Assembly: GCA_016721735.1 (NCBI GenBank)
Contig: JADKHM010000002.1
Location: 124,001 to 188,000, forward strand
Length of the DNA stretch: 64,000 bases
Source of the DNA: Flavobacterium sp.
GTDB lineage: Bacteria; Bacteroidota; Bacteroidia; Flavobacteriales; Flavobacteriaceae
Direction of reading: 5' to 3'
Part shown: piece after piece, positions 7,721-16,724 of the stretch
Position numbering within the stretch: position 1 is the stretch's first letter
Layout: each line of letters opens with the position of its first letter
Notes under the pieces: generated by a model
The model's database searches: none
What the model saw: only the letters and a program-made list of their open reading frames with translations
Told to the model about the DNA's origin: nothing
Made by a program: the position numbers and the translations under genes

Positions 7721-10700
7721 TTATCTACTCAAGTATAAGCGGCCTTGTTTGGCTTCCCGCTCTCCATCATTAAAATTGAGTATGTAAAAATACACTCCAA
7801 CTGGTACGACATTGTTTCCTAATTTCATACCTCCCTCTGTGGTTGTTCCGTTCCAATTTGGCGTGTTGATATTTCCTTTGTATAAGATATTGCCGTAACG
7901 ATTATAGATTTCTAATGTAAAAGCTGGGTAGCCGATCTCGATATCTTTGATGACAAACTCGTCATTGACAGTATCTCCATTAGGCGAAAACCCGTCTGGA
8001 ATTAGAATATCTTCACATTTAGTAAGATCGACAGTCACAGGTAATCTCGATTCACTTTCACAACCTGAAGCAGAAACATAAGCGCCGTAATAAGTTGTTG
8101 TGTCAATTAACAAGTCAGTATCTGCATACGCAGTTCCTCCATTGGCAGCATTATACCAAACTACCGCTTGCGTTCCAGAAATATTAGTGGTTAAGTTTGC
8201 AATTGTCGGGTTATCTGAAAGACAAAACTCATTTCCTTTCGGCAAGAGTATTGGCGTTTCTAATTCAGATATTTCGAAAGTTATTGGTTCAATTCCAATT
8301 GTTGATGCACCACACGCTCCAACTGCCGACTCAATTTGAGTGATCGTTACTGTAACAGAACCTGCTACATTCAAATTAGACGCTGAAATTGTGAAGACAC
8401 CTAAATTACTAGTAATTGTTACGGTATCAGTCAACGTAGCAGTAACTGCCCCTGATAATTCGTACGTGATGACATAGCTTCCGTCAGTTAGCGTTTGATC
8501 TAATTCGTTGGTAATAGACACATCATTTGAAAAATTAATACACGCGGTATCAGCACTAAGCATCGCATTTGACAAATCTGGAATCGCATAAATTTCAAAG
8601 TCAACGGAAGCATCTTCAGAAAGGTTATTACAACCACCTGATAGATTTACGATAGAATTTATTGTAAGTGTAAAGCTGTCAAAATTTGAAAAAATACTAT
8701 CTGGCACGGTAAATTCTCCCGTTCCTCCTACTATTTCGATTTCCGATGTAGTATTAACAGTTGGCGTTGCATTTGGAATTGTATAGACAAATTGATATGT
8801 TCCGTCGGTCAGGCCTGTTGCACCTGAAATTTGAACGACAACACTATTTCCAAAACAAACATTAACAGCAGTTAGGTTGGTACTTTCTAAATTTGAACTT
8901 GCCTTAATAATAAAGTCTGCACTAATATTAGGCGTTAATAAAGTTATACAAGAAGTATTGGCATTGGTAATACTTAGAAATGTAACTCTGGTCGTTCCGA
9001 TCACTGGAACTGAAGCGGCATTTATTTCTACCGTACCACTTCCATTAAGTATGGTAACATTCGCATTTTGATTGAGTAAAACATTTGCTAAGGTTAAATC
9101 ATAATTTAATATGTAGTCACCATCGACCACATTTGAAAAAGTCACTACGACATTTTCTCCACTACAATTTGGAGAAGAAACCACAATGTTATTTCCGTCC
9201 AAAGTAGGATTAGGCAAAACAGTAAATTGAACAGCTTCGGCATCGTCAGGACCACAGGCGTTCGTTACCGTATAGGTGAATGAATAAACATTCGGCACCA
9301 AACTACTAACATCTATTGTGCTTGTAACGACTTGATTTGTGCTGTCTGTCCAGAGTCCACCCAATTGATTACCTGTCAGTAAAGAGAATAAGTCGAAAGT
9401 ACCTAGTGAAGTACAAATATCTTGATTTCCTACAGAAGTACCCGCATTTGGCAAAGGTATAACGGTCACATCAACAGTTGCTGTATCATTATCACACGGT
9501 TGATTTCCCTCTAAGATATAGGTATAAATTTGAGCCAAATCCGTACCCGGAACGAACTCATCTGTACCACTTGCTAGAGGTAAACCATTAGCGCCAAGCC
9601 ATGTTCCTCCTGGTTGTGGACTTCCACCGAGACTATCGAATAAATGAATTGCAGGTCCATTAACGCACACGGTTACACTTCCAGAAATACCTGCATCAGG
9701 TCCTGGAACAACAACAACTGTGAGTACTGACGTATCAGGATCACAAAAAGGAGCACCGACAGTATAGGTATAGGCTTGAGCAATATCGACTGCAGGGTTA
9801 AAAAAGTTGGTACCACTGGCCAATGCTGGTGTCCATACCCCACCATCTTGAGGCGTTCCACCTAATCGAATTAGTAAATCTACTGGGTCAGAATTAGAAC
9901 AAATATTGGTAGTCGCTGACTCACCCGCATCTGGTAATGGATTGACATTCACCGTAACAGTTGCTGTATCATTATCACAAGGTTGATTGCCACTAATTGT
10001 ATAAATGTAAGGTTGCGCCAAATCTGTACCTGGTACAAATTCGTCTGTACCACTTGCTAACGGCAATCCATTCAAACCAAGCCAAGTTCCGCCAGGTTGT
10101 GCAGTTGGGCCAAGCAATTGAAATAAAAATTGACTTGGACTATTCACACATACTGTTAGACTAGTTGAAACTCCAGCACTTGGACCTTGCGTAATATTTA
10201 CGACAACTGTTGCAGAATCATTTCCGCATGGTGCATTACCATTAACCGTATAAACATAGGTTCCAGCTAAATCAGTAGACGGATCAAAAAAATTGGTTCC
10301 ACTAGTCAACAATGGTGACCATGTCCCTCCTGATTGAGGCGAACCTCCAAGATACGTGGTCAAATCAACAGGGTCAAGATTTGAACATAAATTAGCAACA
10401 CCATCATTTCCTGCGTTAGCTTGTGGAACGATCGTAACCGTTACTAAGGCAGTATCATTTACACAAGGAGGTGTCCCAGCCACGGTATAAACATAATTTC
10501 CAGGAGCATCAACAGTTGGATCGAAAACCCCAGTTCCGCTTGCCAATAAGGGGAACCATGTTCCTCCAGGTTGTGCATTGACGCCTAATAATTCAAAGAG
10601 ATTCTGAGTCGGACCATTGCTACATAATGAGATTGCAGCATTACTTCCTGCCACGGGTGGCTGTGTTACTGTTAGCGTTGTAGATCCAGTCAATAATTGT

Positions 10701-13700
10701 GAACAACTTGGCGGAGCGTCTAATATAATACTAACTAAATTAAAAGTTGAAGTTACCAATAGCGGTATATTCAAAGTAAAAATTCCCGACGCACCTATAT
10801 TTACAGTACTATTTGTTCCATTATTAATATTATAGGTAACAATCGTATTTGGTGTACCTGTAAATAGTATCGAAGCCGAACTCCCTGAACAAACCGTTCC
10901 TGAAGAAGTTACGGTCGCCGTTGGGAGTGGATTTACAGTTAGAACACTAGAAGCACTGGTGCTAACGCAATTGGTAGTTGTATCAGTAATCGTGACGCTA
11001 TATGTACCCGCTACACTTGATACAAAACTTGACACATCACCAGGATTCGTGACTCCAGTTGGGACCGTCCATGAATAAGAATAAGTTCCAGCTTGACCCG
11101 GAATCGCGGTTATTGTTGCATTATCACCAAAGCAAACTGCTGGAGTAGTGATAGAAACTGTTGGCGTTGGACTAATAACCACTGTTCCAAAATCTATACT
11201 ACTTGCGCAGGTTGATGTTATATTGGTTATTACGACGCCATAAATTCCTGCAAAAGTCGTGTTGAAAGTAGACACATTCCCTGGATCTGCAGCACCAGCT
11301 GGAACAGTCCATGAATAAGTATAGTCTGAAGGTAATCCACTACCAGGCGTTGCAGTAATCGTTGCCTCTGCCCCTGAACAAATTGACACATCGTTTACTG
11401 TAACTGTGGGAGATGGACTTGCAATTACTTCTCCTGACGCACTTGTACTTTGGCAAGTTGTTGTAAGGTCGGTAATGACAACACTATAAATTCCTAATAC
11501 AGAAGTAGAAAATGTTGCCACATCACCGGGAGGATTTGCACCTACAGGCACTGTCCATGAATAAGAATAAGTCCCTGGTGTTCCCGGAGTCGCAATAATT
11601 GTTGCGTCAAGACCTGGGCAAACAGAAGGATTATTTACGGTTACCGTTGGCTGAGGATTTATAGTAACAGTTCCAGCTGTTGTGCTTACACATGTCGTAA
11701 TCGTATCGGTAATTTGAACACTATATGTTCCCGGAATGGTCGTTGTAAATGTATTGACATTGCCTGGATCAGTAACGCCGCTTGGCACAGTCCAAACATA
11801 TGAATAGCTTCCTGGTGCTCCTGGCGTGGCTGTTATGGTTGCTGTCCCACCTGAACAAATTAAGGAACTTGCAACCGTTACTGTTGGTGTAGGATTAATA
11901 ACTACGGTAACTGCAGTACTTGCGCTTGGACAATTCGTAGTTGCATCTGTCATAATCAAACTGTAATTACCCGCAACCGCAGTTGAAAAAGTAGCAACAT
12001 TTCCAGGATTATTTGCGCCGGAAGGAACAGACCACAGATAATTATAATTACCCGGCGTATTTGGAGTTGCGGTGACTGTAGCGTTTTGTCCTGAGCAAAC
12101 AGGAGAACTAACTATTGTTACAAGAGGCACAATATTGATGACTACGTTAGTTGATACACTTGCACTTGGGCAATTAGTAATTGTATTGGTTACAACAACA
12201 CTATACAATCCCGGAATTGAAGTAGAAAAACTTGCAACATTTCCCGGATCAGTTGCTCCTGCTGGAAATGTCCAAACGAAATTATAATTACCTGCAGGAA
12301 CTGGTGTTGCAGTTACGGTTGCACTATTACCAGCACAAACAGGAGGTGAACTAACTGTAACTGTTGGCACCGGACTTATTGTCAAAGAACCTGTTGCGCT
12401 CTCGCTTATACAAGTGGTTACGGTATCAGTTATTATTACTGTATAATTACCAGCCACTGTTGCATTAAATGTTGCCACACTTCCTGGTAATGCTGCTCCA
12501 GCTGGCACCGTCCATGCGTAACTGTAATTTCCTACAGAGCCAGGAATCGCGGTTACTGTAGCACTTTGTCCTGGACAAATAGTAGCGTTGACTATTGAAA
12601 CACTAACAGTTGGTCGAGGATTAATAGTAACATTTGTTGAGACACTGGCGCTCTGGCAATTTGTTGTAGTATTTGTAATTACCACACTATACTGACCTAC
12701 AATTGATGTAGAAAAACTTGCAACATTTCCTGGATTGGTTCCACCAACTGGAAATGTCCAAGCGTACGTATAATTTCCGGCGGGACTTGGTGTAGCCGTA
12801 ACAGTTGCATTTGTGCCTGTACAGACTGGAGGACTTGTAACCGTAACAGTTGGCTGTACATTTATAACTACTGTTGCTGAAGCACTTGCACTTGCACAAT
12901 TTGTTACTGTATTTGTCATTATAACACTATAAAGACCCGCTACCGAAGTTGTAAAAGAAGCCACATTCCCAGGATTAGTAGCTCCTACAGGCACTGTCCA
13001 AACATAAGAATAAGTACCAGCACTACCAGGAGTTGCAGTTACTGTAGCATTATTTCCTGCACACACAGGTGATGAACTAACAGAAACAGTAGGTAAAGGA
13101 CTAATAGTTAGAACACTAGAAGCACTAGCGCTAACGCAGTTGGTTACCGTATTTGTAATAATCACACTGTAAGTTCCAGCAATGGTTGAATTAAAAGTTG
13201 AGACATTTCCCGGAGGTGTTACGCCTGCCGGAACAGTCCATGCATAATTGTAAGTGCCAGCAGTTCCAGGTACAGCTGTAATAGCAGCGCTTTGCCCTGG
13301 ACAAATTATGGGATTTACTATAGAAACGCTAACAGTAGGTAGCGGATTAATTACCACATTTACAGAAACACTAGTACTTGGACAAGTTGTCGTCAAATTT
13401 GTCATTATTACACTATAAGCACCAGGAACTGAAGTTGAAAAAGAAGCAACGTTTCCTGGATCAGTAGCACCAGCCGGAAAAGTCCAACTATAACTGTAAT
13501 TTCCAGGTGTATCAGGTGTTGCAGTCACAGTAGCATTTGCACCTGAACAAACAGGCGAACTAGAAACAGTTACAGTAGGTAGAGCAACAGAAGTAAATGT
13601 AACACTTCCTGTTGCAGGAGTTGTACAACTAGGAACACCTGCAGAAGATACACTTACTAAGGTGTAAGTTGTATTTGAAGTTAAGAACGGCGTAGTTAAG

Positions 13701-14911
13701 ATGAAGTTGCCAGAACCATTTAAAGTAACCACTTGATCTGGACCACTTCCTGTAGAATAAGTAACCGTTGCTCCTGGAGTCCCACTAAAATCTAGGAAAC
13801 CATTTCTTCCAAAACAAACATTAGCATTTGTTGTACTAATAGTAGCAGTTGGTAAAGGCAACACAATTATAGTAACCGTAGAATTCACGTCAGGACAAGG
13901 CGCAGCAGATACACTATAGGTAAAAGTATAAGGACTTCCTGCAAGGGTCAATGTCGACACATTTACGGTTCCAAGATTACCACCACTTGTTGTTAGCGGG
14001 CCACTCCATGTTCCAGTTGCATCTGGATTTCCAGTTAATTCATCAAATAAATTAAAGCTTGGAAAGGTCGACAATTCATTCACGCAAATTCTCTTAACAG
14101 CACTTACACCGGGATTTCCAGGTTCAACTAAAATCGTTTGTACTTCTAATCTCGCAGCACTTTCACAAGGTAAATCAACAGTAGTAGCATAATAACTTTG
14201 ACCCGAAGCTAAAGGAGTTGTAGAAGGAATCGCAATAGTAGACGTCGCCGATGCATACCAGTTATTATTTCCACTTGCAACAACATCATCTAGAGTAGGC
14301 GGATTTCCTGGATCATTACAAAAAAACTGAATTGGATCACCAGTAGGAACTGGCACCACACCAATTGTAGCCTGAACACTTCTTCTTGAAGTTTCACAAC
14401 CTGTAATAGGATTAGTTTGACTTGCGTAATAAAAGGCATTATCAATTAAAATAGTTGTAGGAGCTAATGGAGAACCTCCTGAAGCAGCCAAATACCACTG
14501 TATATTATTTCCAGTCGCAGTCAAATCAGCAACAGTCGCATCAGATTGCGCATCAACGCAAGGCCCTTGAAAAGGTTGCGCAATAGGCTTGCCATAAATT
14601 GTCACCGTAACACTTGGTCGCACTGCACAAGTACCAGCGGTATTGTCTACAAAATAAGACGCACCACTAACAAGTACAAATCCACTTGGTAAAGGAGTGG
14701 TTGAAGTGGCAGAGTCATACCACACCACACCTCCACCGGTATCTGTCGCTACTAGATTCGCAACAGTAGGAGAACTTGGCGCAAATTCAATATCACAAAA
14801 AGTTTGCGGACTAGTAGCTGTTGGACATTGACCGTAAGTCAAAGCCGTAATGGCAAAAAACAAAAAAGAATAAAGTATTTTTTTACTAAGAGTATTAATT
14901 CTCATAAGCAT
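7721..14911 (-). CDS. Giant repeat adhesin with T9SS type B (gliding motility-associated) sorting domain
   Basis: This is a SprB-like predicted surface adhesin of 2396 residues from the ATG at 14911 (another ATG at 14905; a TTG at 14938 is in frame but unlikely). A signal peptide ends in LTYGQ. Next come two or three Ig-like units (about 30-280) and variable Ig/PKD-like units. Eleven ~80-residue PKD-like repeats follow (PTVTV...C...YSYxWTVPxG...GNVATF...), then six ~80-residue repeats of a second type (SAGxSxxxC...GGTW...YxYTV), three ~106-residue repeats, and one more Ig-like unit. The C-terminus (LIPDGFSPNGDTVNDEF to GRLYLSR) is a type B sorting domain, exported by T9SS with a PorP/SprF partner. 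The repeats contain many Thr and Ser residues and regularly spaced Cys. The likely role is adhesion or gliding, but the ligand is unknown. Homology to SprB itself beyond architecture is not shown. Confidence 0.9.
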   Translation of the reverse strand: MLMRINTLSKKILYSFLFFAITALTYGQCPTATSPQTFCDIEFAPSSPTVANLVATDTGGGVVWYDSATSTTPLPSGFVLVSGASYFVDNTAGTCAVRPSVTVTIYGKPIAQPFQGPCVDAQSDATVADLTATGNNIQWYLAASGGSPLAPTTILIDNAFYYASQTNPITGCETSRRSVQATIGVVPVPTGDPIQFFCNDPGNPPTLDDVVASGNNNWYASATSTIAIPSTTPLASGQSYYATTVDLPCESAARLEVQTILVEPGNPGVSAVKRICVNELSTFPSFNLFDELTGNPDATGTWSGPLTTSGGNLGTVNVSTLTLAGSPYTFTYSVSAAPCPDVNSTVTIIVLPLPTATISTTNANVCFGRNGFLDFSGTPGATVTYSTGSGPDQVVTLNGSGNFILTTPFLTSNTTYTLVSVSSAGVPSCTTPATGSVTFTSVALPTVTVSSSPVCSGANATVTATPDTPGNYSYSWTFPAGATDPGNVASFSTSVPGAYSVIMTNLTTTCPSTSVSVNVVINPLPTVSVSIVNPIICPGQSAAITAVPGTAGTYNYAWTVPAGVTPPGNVSTFNSTIAGTYSVIITNTVTNCVSASASSVLTISPLPTVSVSSSPVCAGNNATVTATPGSAGTYSYVWTVPVGATNPGNVASFTTSVAGLYSVIMTNTVTNCASASASATVVINVQPTVTVTSPPVCTGTNATVTATPSPAGNYTYAWTFPVGGTNPGNVASFSTSIVGQYSVVITNTTTNCQSASVSTNVTINPRPTVSVSIVNATICPGQSATVTAIPGSVGNYSYAWTVPAGAALPGSVATFNATVAGNYTVIITDTVTTCISESATGSLTISPVPTVTVSSPPVCAGNSATVTATPVPAGNYNFVWTFPAGATDPGNVASFSTSIPGLYSVVVTNTITNCPSASVSTNVVINIVPLVTIVSSPVCSGQNATVTATPNTPGNYNYLWSVPSGANNPGNVATFSTAVAGNYSLIMTDATTNCPSASTAVTVVINPTPTVTVASSLICSGGTATITATPGAPGSYSYVWTVPSGVTDPGNVNTFTTTIPGTYSVQITDTITTCVSTTAGTVTINPQPTVTVNNPSVCPGLDATIIATPGTPGTYSYSWTVPVGANPPGDVATFSTSVLGIYSVVITDLTTTCQSTSASGEVIASPSPTVTVNDVSICSGAEATITATPGSGLPSDYTYSWTVPAGAADPGNVSTFNTTFAGIYGVVITNITSTCASSIDFGTVVISPTPTVSITTPAVCFGDNATITAIPGQAGTYSYSWTVPTGVTNPGDVSSFVSSVAGTYSVTITDTTTNCVSTSASSVLTVNPLPTATVTSSGTVCSGSSASILFTGTPNTIVTYNINNGTNSTVNIGASGIFTLNIPLLVTSTFNLVSIILDAPPSCSQLLTGSTTLTVTQPPVAGSNAAISLCSNGPTQNLFELLGVNAQPGGTWFPLLASGTGVFDPTVDAPGNYVYTVAGTPPCVNDTALVTVTIVPQANAGNDGVANLCSNLDPVDLTTYLGGSPQSGGTWSPLLTSGTNFFDPSTDLAGTYVYTVNGNAPCGNDSATVVVNITQGPSAGVSTSLTVCVNSPSQFLFQLLGPTAQPGGTWLGLNGLPLASGTDEFVPGTDLAQPYIYTISGNQPCDNDTATVTVNVNPLPDAGESATTNICSNSDPVDLLIRLGGTPQDGGVWTPALASGTNFFNPAVDIAQAYTYTVGAPFCDPDTSVLTVVVVPGPDAGISGSVTVCVNGPAIHLFDSLGGSPQPGGTWLGANGLPLASGTDEFVPGTDLAQIYTYILEGNQPCDNDTATVDVTVIPLPNAGTSVGNQDICTSLGTFDLFSLLTGNQLGGLWTDSTNQVVTSTIDVSSLVPNVYSFTYTVTNACGPDDAEAVQFTVLPNPTLDGNNIVVSSPNCSGENVVVTFSNVVDGDYILNYDLTLANVLLNQNANVTILNGSGTVEINAASVPVIGTTRVTFLSITNANTSCITLLTPNISADFIIKASSNLESTNLTAVNVCFGNSVVVQISGATGLTDGTYQFVYTIPNATPTVNTTSEIEIVGGTGEFTVPDSIFSNFDSFTLTINSIVNLSGGCNNLSEDASVDFEIYAIPDLSNAMLSADTACINFSNDVSITNELDQTLTDGSYVITYELSGAVTATLTDTVTITSNLGVFTISASNLNVAGSVTVTITQIESAVGACGASTIGIEPITFEISELETPILLPKGNEFCLSDNPTIANLTTNISGTQAVVWYNAANGGTAYADTDLLIDTTTYYGAYVSASGCESESRLPVTVDLTKCEDILIPDGFSPNGDTVNDEFVIKDIEIGYPAFTLEIYNRYGNILYKGNINTPNWNGTTTEGGMKLGNNVVPVGVYFYILNFNDGEREAKQGRLYLSR
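8257..9213 (-). repeat. Three ~106-codon tandem repeats in the giant adhesin (type III)
   Basis: Three consecutive protein repeats of about 106 residues share a Cys near the start, a DGxYxxxY core (DGDYILNYDL, DGTYQFVYTI, DGSYVITYEL) and a TxxFxI-like end (ADFIIKA, VDFEIYA, ITFEISE). They are diverged in DNA. They lie between the six-repeat array and the final Ig-like and sorting domains. Confidence 0.75.
9214..10661 (-). repeat. Six ~241-bp tandem repeats in the giant adhesin (type II)
   Basis: Six repeats of about 80 residues each have the pattern AGxSxxxxC...L...GGTW...SGTxxFxPxxDxAxxYxYTV...CxxDTAxVTV. The first, second and fourth have a short GGTW loop. The third and fifth carry GLPLASGTDEFVPGTDLAQ and are almost the same, so units 2-3 and 4-5 look like a duplicated dimer. 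Confidence 0.8.
10925..13580 (-). repeat. Eleven ~241-bp tandem PKD-like repeats in the giant adhesin (type I)
   Basis: Eleven units of 79-82 residues have the pattern PTVxV...CxGxxATVTATPG..GxYxYxWTVPxGxxxPGNVxxFxTxxxGxYSVxITxxxTxCxSxSA. Units 1-3 and 4-6 match one-to-one: units 2 and 5 share ICPGQSA and LTISP, and units 3 and 6 share PVCAGN and LYSV. This suggests block duplication of a three-unit segment. Such arrays are difficult to assemble from short reads, so the copy number should be treated with care. Confidence 0.85.
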
Positions 14912-14938
14912 AACAAATTGACCAATTAAGAAATTCAA

Positions 14939-15262
14939 AAAAGACTATTAAATAGCGCTTTCATAATAAAAATCTAATGTTTTTAGAATTCAAATCACCG
15001 TTTAAACAAAAGGGAAGTACTCAAAAAACTATAGTCTAAATTACAGTACTATATTAATTCATTTTATCTTTTTAATTTTTTGCATTTTTTTATATTATGA
15101 ACAAAATCATTAACAATTTGTTGATAACGTAAAAATAAAATTGAGCCTGTAAAAGTTCATTGTAAGCGAAATAACAGCAACAAATCAATGTTATTAACAT
15201 TATGTGATTTCACAAACGGGCAAATTTATTCCGCTTTTTGATTTTGCGGTTTATAAAAAAAA
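14939..15262. other. AT-rich intergenic region upstream of the giant adhesin
   Basis: About 320 bp of AT-rich DNA contains no plausible ORF. A minus-strand TAAATTTG (15221-15228) matches the Bacteroidota -7 consensus and would give a long leader of about 300 nt for the adhesin operon. I see no clear -33 box or riboswitch. A closer promoter that I cannot recognise is possible. Confidence 0.4.
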
Positions 15263-15290
15263 ACTCCAGAAACAAGTTCTGGAGTCTTAC
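15257..15290 (-). terminator. Terminator after the mnmA-subtilase gene run
   Basis: A 9-bp stem, ACTCCAGAA (15263-15271) with TTCTGGAGT (15277-15285), has a 5-nt loop and is followed on the minus strand by nine T residues. It lies about 55 bp after the stop of the last gene of the run. Confidence 0.88.
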
Positions 15291-15340
15291 TAATGACACT
15301 AAGGAAATCAGCGGTTTCTATAAAGAAATGGTTTCGTCGT

Positions 15341-15760
15341 TTACCGTTCTCCTTTTTCCATATAGTTTACAATATTATATACAACAATAAAATCTTTATG
15401 ATTTATATACAGTTGTTTTCTGTTATTTTGATTCTTCCTTGTAATAATTGATAGCGTAAATGGAACGCCGTCATCGTCCCGACAAGTAAAAGGATAAATC
15501 AAATCATTTTCATTTTCCTCTTTTTCCTGATAACTTACAATTTCGTACAATTGAATTTCTTGAGAATACAGGATAAACCTATTCTTATCAGTATCCAAAG
15601 AAATAATTAGCGATGTCTCCTTCAAATCAGACCATTTCCCCCACTCACCTTTTTCGTTCTTCTCCATGACGCTTAAACCAGTTGCCATAAATTTGTAGGT
15701 CTGCGCCTCAGCCATTAACAGCGATAACAAAAAGAAAACGATTGTAAATCTTAATTTCAT
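15341..15760 (-). CDS. Small secreted protein of unknown function
   Basis: This 139-residue protein starts with a clear signal peptide (MKLRFTIVFFLLSLLMAEAQ), so it is exported. The mature part is mixed alpha/beta with a charged middle (QEKEENENDLIYPF) and no Cys pair, lipobox or sorting domain that I recognise. It is the last gene of a minus-strand run, 19 bp after the nitronate monooxygenase-like gene and directly before a terminator. I do not recognise the family. Confidence 0.75.
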   Translation of the reverse strand: MKLRFTIVFFLLSLLMAEAQTYKFMATGLSVMEKNEKGEWGKWSDLKETSLIISLDTDKNRFILYSQEIQLYEIVSYQEKEENENDLIYPFTCRDDDGVPFTLSIITRKNQNNRKQLYINHKDFIVVYNIVNYMEKGER

Positions 15761-15779
15761 ACGGTCGTTTATTTATGAT

Positions 15780-16724
15780 TTAGAAATTTATTGACTCTAA
15801 TTGATTTTTAACCAACGTAAATTCGGAAATAACGTCCTCCATAATTTGACTCACAGGTGAAATTCTATCTATCAACCCAGCAATTTGTCCAATTTCCAAT
15901 TCACCTTCAATCAAATCACCTTCAAACATACCTTTTTTTGCTCTTGCTCTTCCCAATAATAACTTGAGTTCATCCGTCGTTGGGCATTTTTCATAGAGCG
16001 CCTGCAAATCATTGTAAAATTTATTTTTGATAAGTCGAACAGGTGCTAGTTCTTTTAAAGTTAATTGCGTTCCTCCCTCTTCCACTTCCAAAATGGTCTT
16101 CTTAAAATTCTCGTGCGAGGAAGACTCGACAGAAGCAGCAAATCGACTTCCCATTTGAACTCCATCAGCACCTAGAATCATAGCCGCCAACATTCCTCTA
16201 CCGGTTGCAATTCCACCAGCAGCTATCAACGGAATTGAAATATTTCTTTTCACCATCGGAATCAACGTCAACGTTGTCGTTTCCTCTCGTCCGTTATGCC
16301 CACCCGCTTCAAAGCCTTCTGCAACCACTGCGTCAACGCCAGCCTCTTGCGCTTTCAATGCAAATTTTGAACTACTTACGACGTGAACAACTGTGATTCC
16401 GTTTTCTTTCAACAAACTTGTCCATGTTTTTGGATTACCTGCGGAAGTAAAAACGATTTTCACACCTTCTTCAATAATTATTGTAATGATCTCTTCAATA
16501 TTGGGATATAACATTGGAACGTTTACACCAAAAGGTTTGTCGGTTGCTTTCTTACATTTTTGAATGTGTTCGCGCAATACTTCAGGATACATCGATCCTG
16601 CACCAATCAATCCCAAGCCTCCTGCATTGCTAACTGCACTTGCAAGTTTATAGCCGCTGTTCCAAATCATTCCGCCTTGAATAATCGGATACTGTATTTT
16701 GAAAAGGTCCGTGATTCTATTCAT
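15780..16724 (-). CDS. NAD(P)H-dependent flavin oxidoreductase / nitronate monooxygenase family
   Basis: This 314-residue FMN-dependent TIM-barrel enzyme belongs to the 2-nitropropane dioxygenase/FabK superfamily. Diagnostic parts are the N-terminal IQYPIIQGGMIWNS, GGLGLIGAGSM, the VVAEGFEAGGHNG segment with the conserved His (about residue 150), and the FMN phosphate-binding IPLIAAGGIATGRG and GADGVQMGSRFAAS. It could act as a nitronate monooxygenase or as an enoyl-ACP reductase-like enzyme; sequence alone does not decide. Its ATG overlaps the stop of the subtilase gene by one base (TAATG), so the two are translationally coupled. Confidence 0.88.
   Translation of the reverse strand: MNRITDLFKIQYPIIQGGMIWNSGYKLASAVSNAGGLGLIGAGSMYPEVLREHIQKCKKATDKPFGVNVPMLYPNIEEIITIIIEEGVKIVFTSAGNPKTWTSLLKENGITVVHVVSSSKFALKAQEAGVDAVVAEGFEAGGHNGREETTTLTLIPMVKRNISIPLIAAGGIATGRGMLAAMILGADGVQMGSRFAASVESSSHENFKKTILEVEEGGTQLTLKELAPVRLIKNKFYNDLQALYEKCPTTDELKLLLGRARAKKGMFEGDLIEGELEIGQIAGLIDRISPVSQIMEDVISEFTLVKNQLESINF

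Noticed and set aside
10925..13580. Regular ~241-bp periodicity as a CRISPR-like or satellite array
   Set aside because: The repeats are in one open reading frame and encode PKD-like domains; units are far too long and too diverged for CRISPR.
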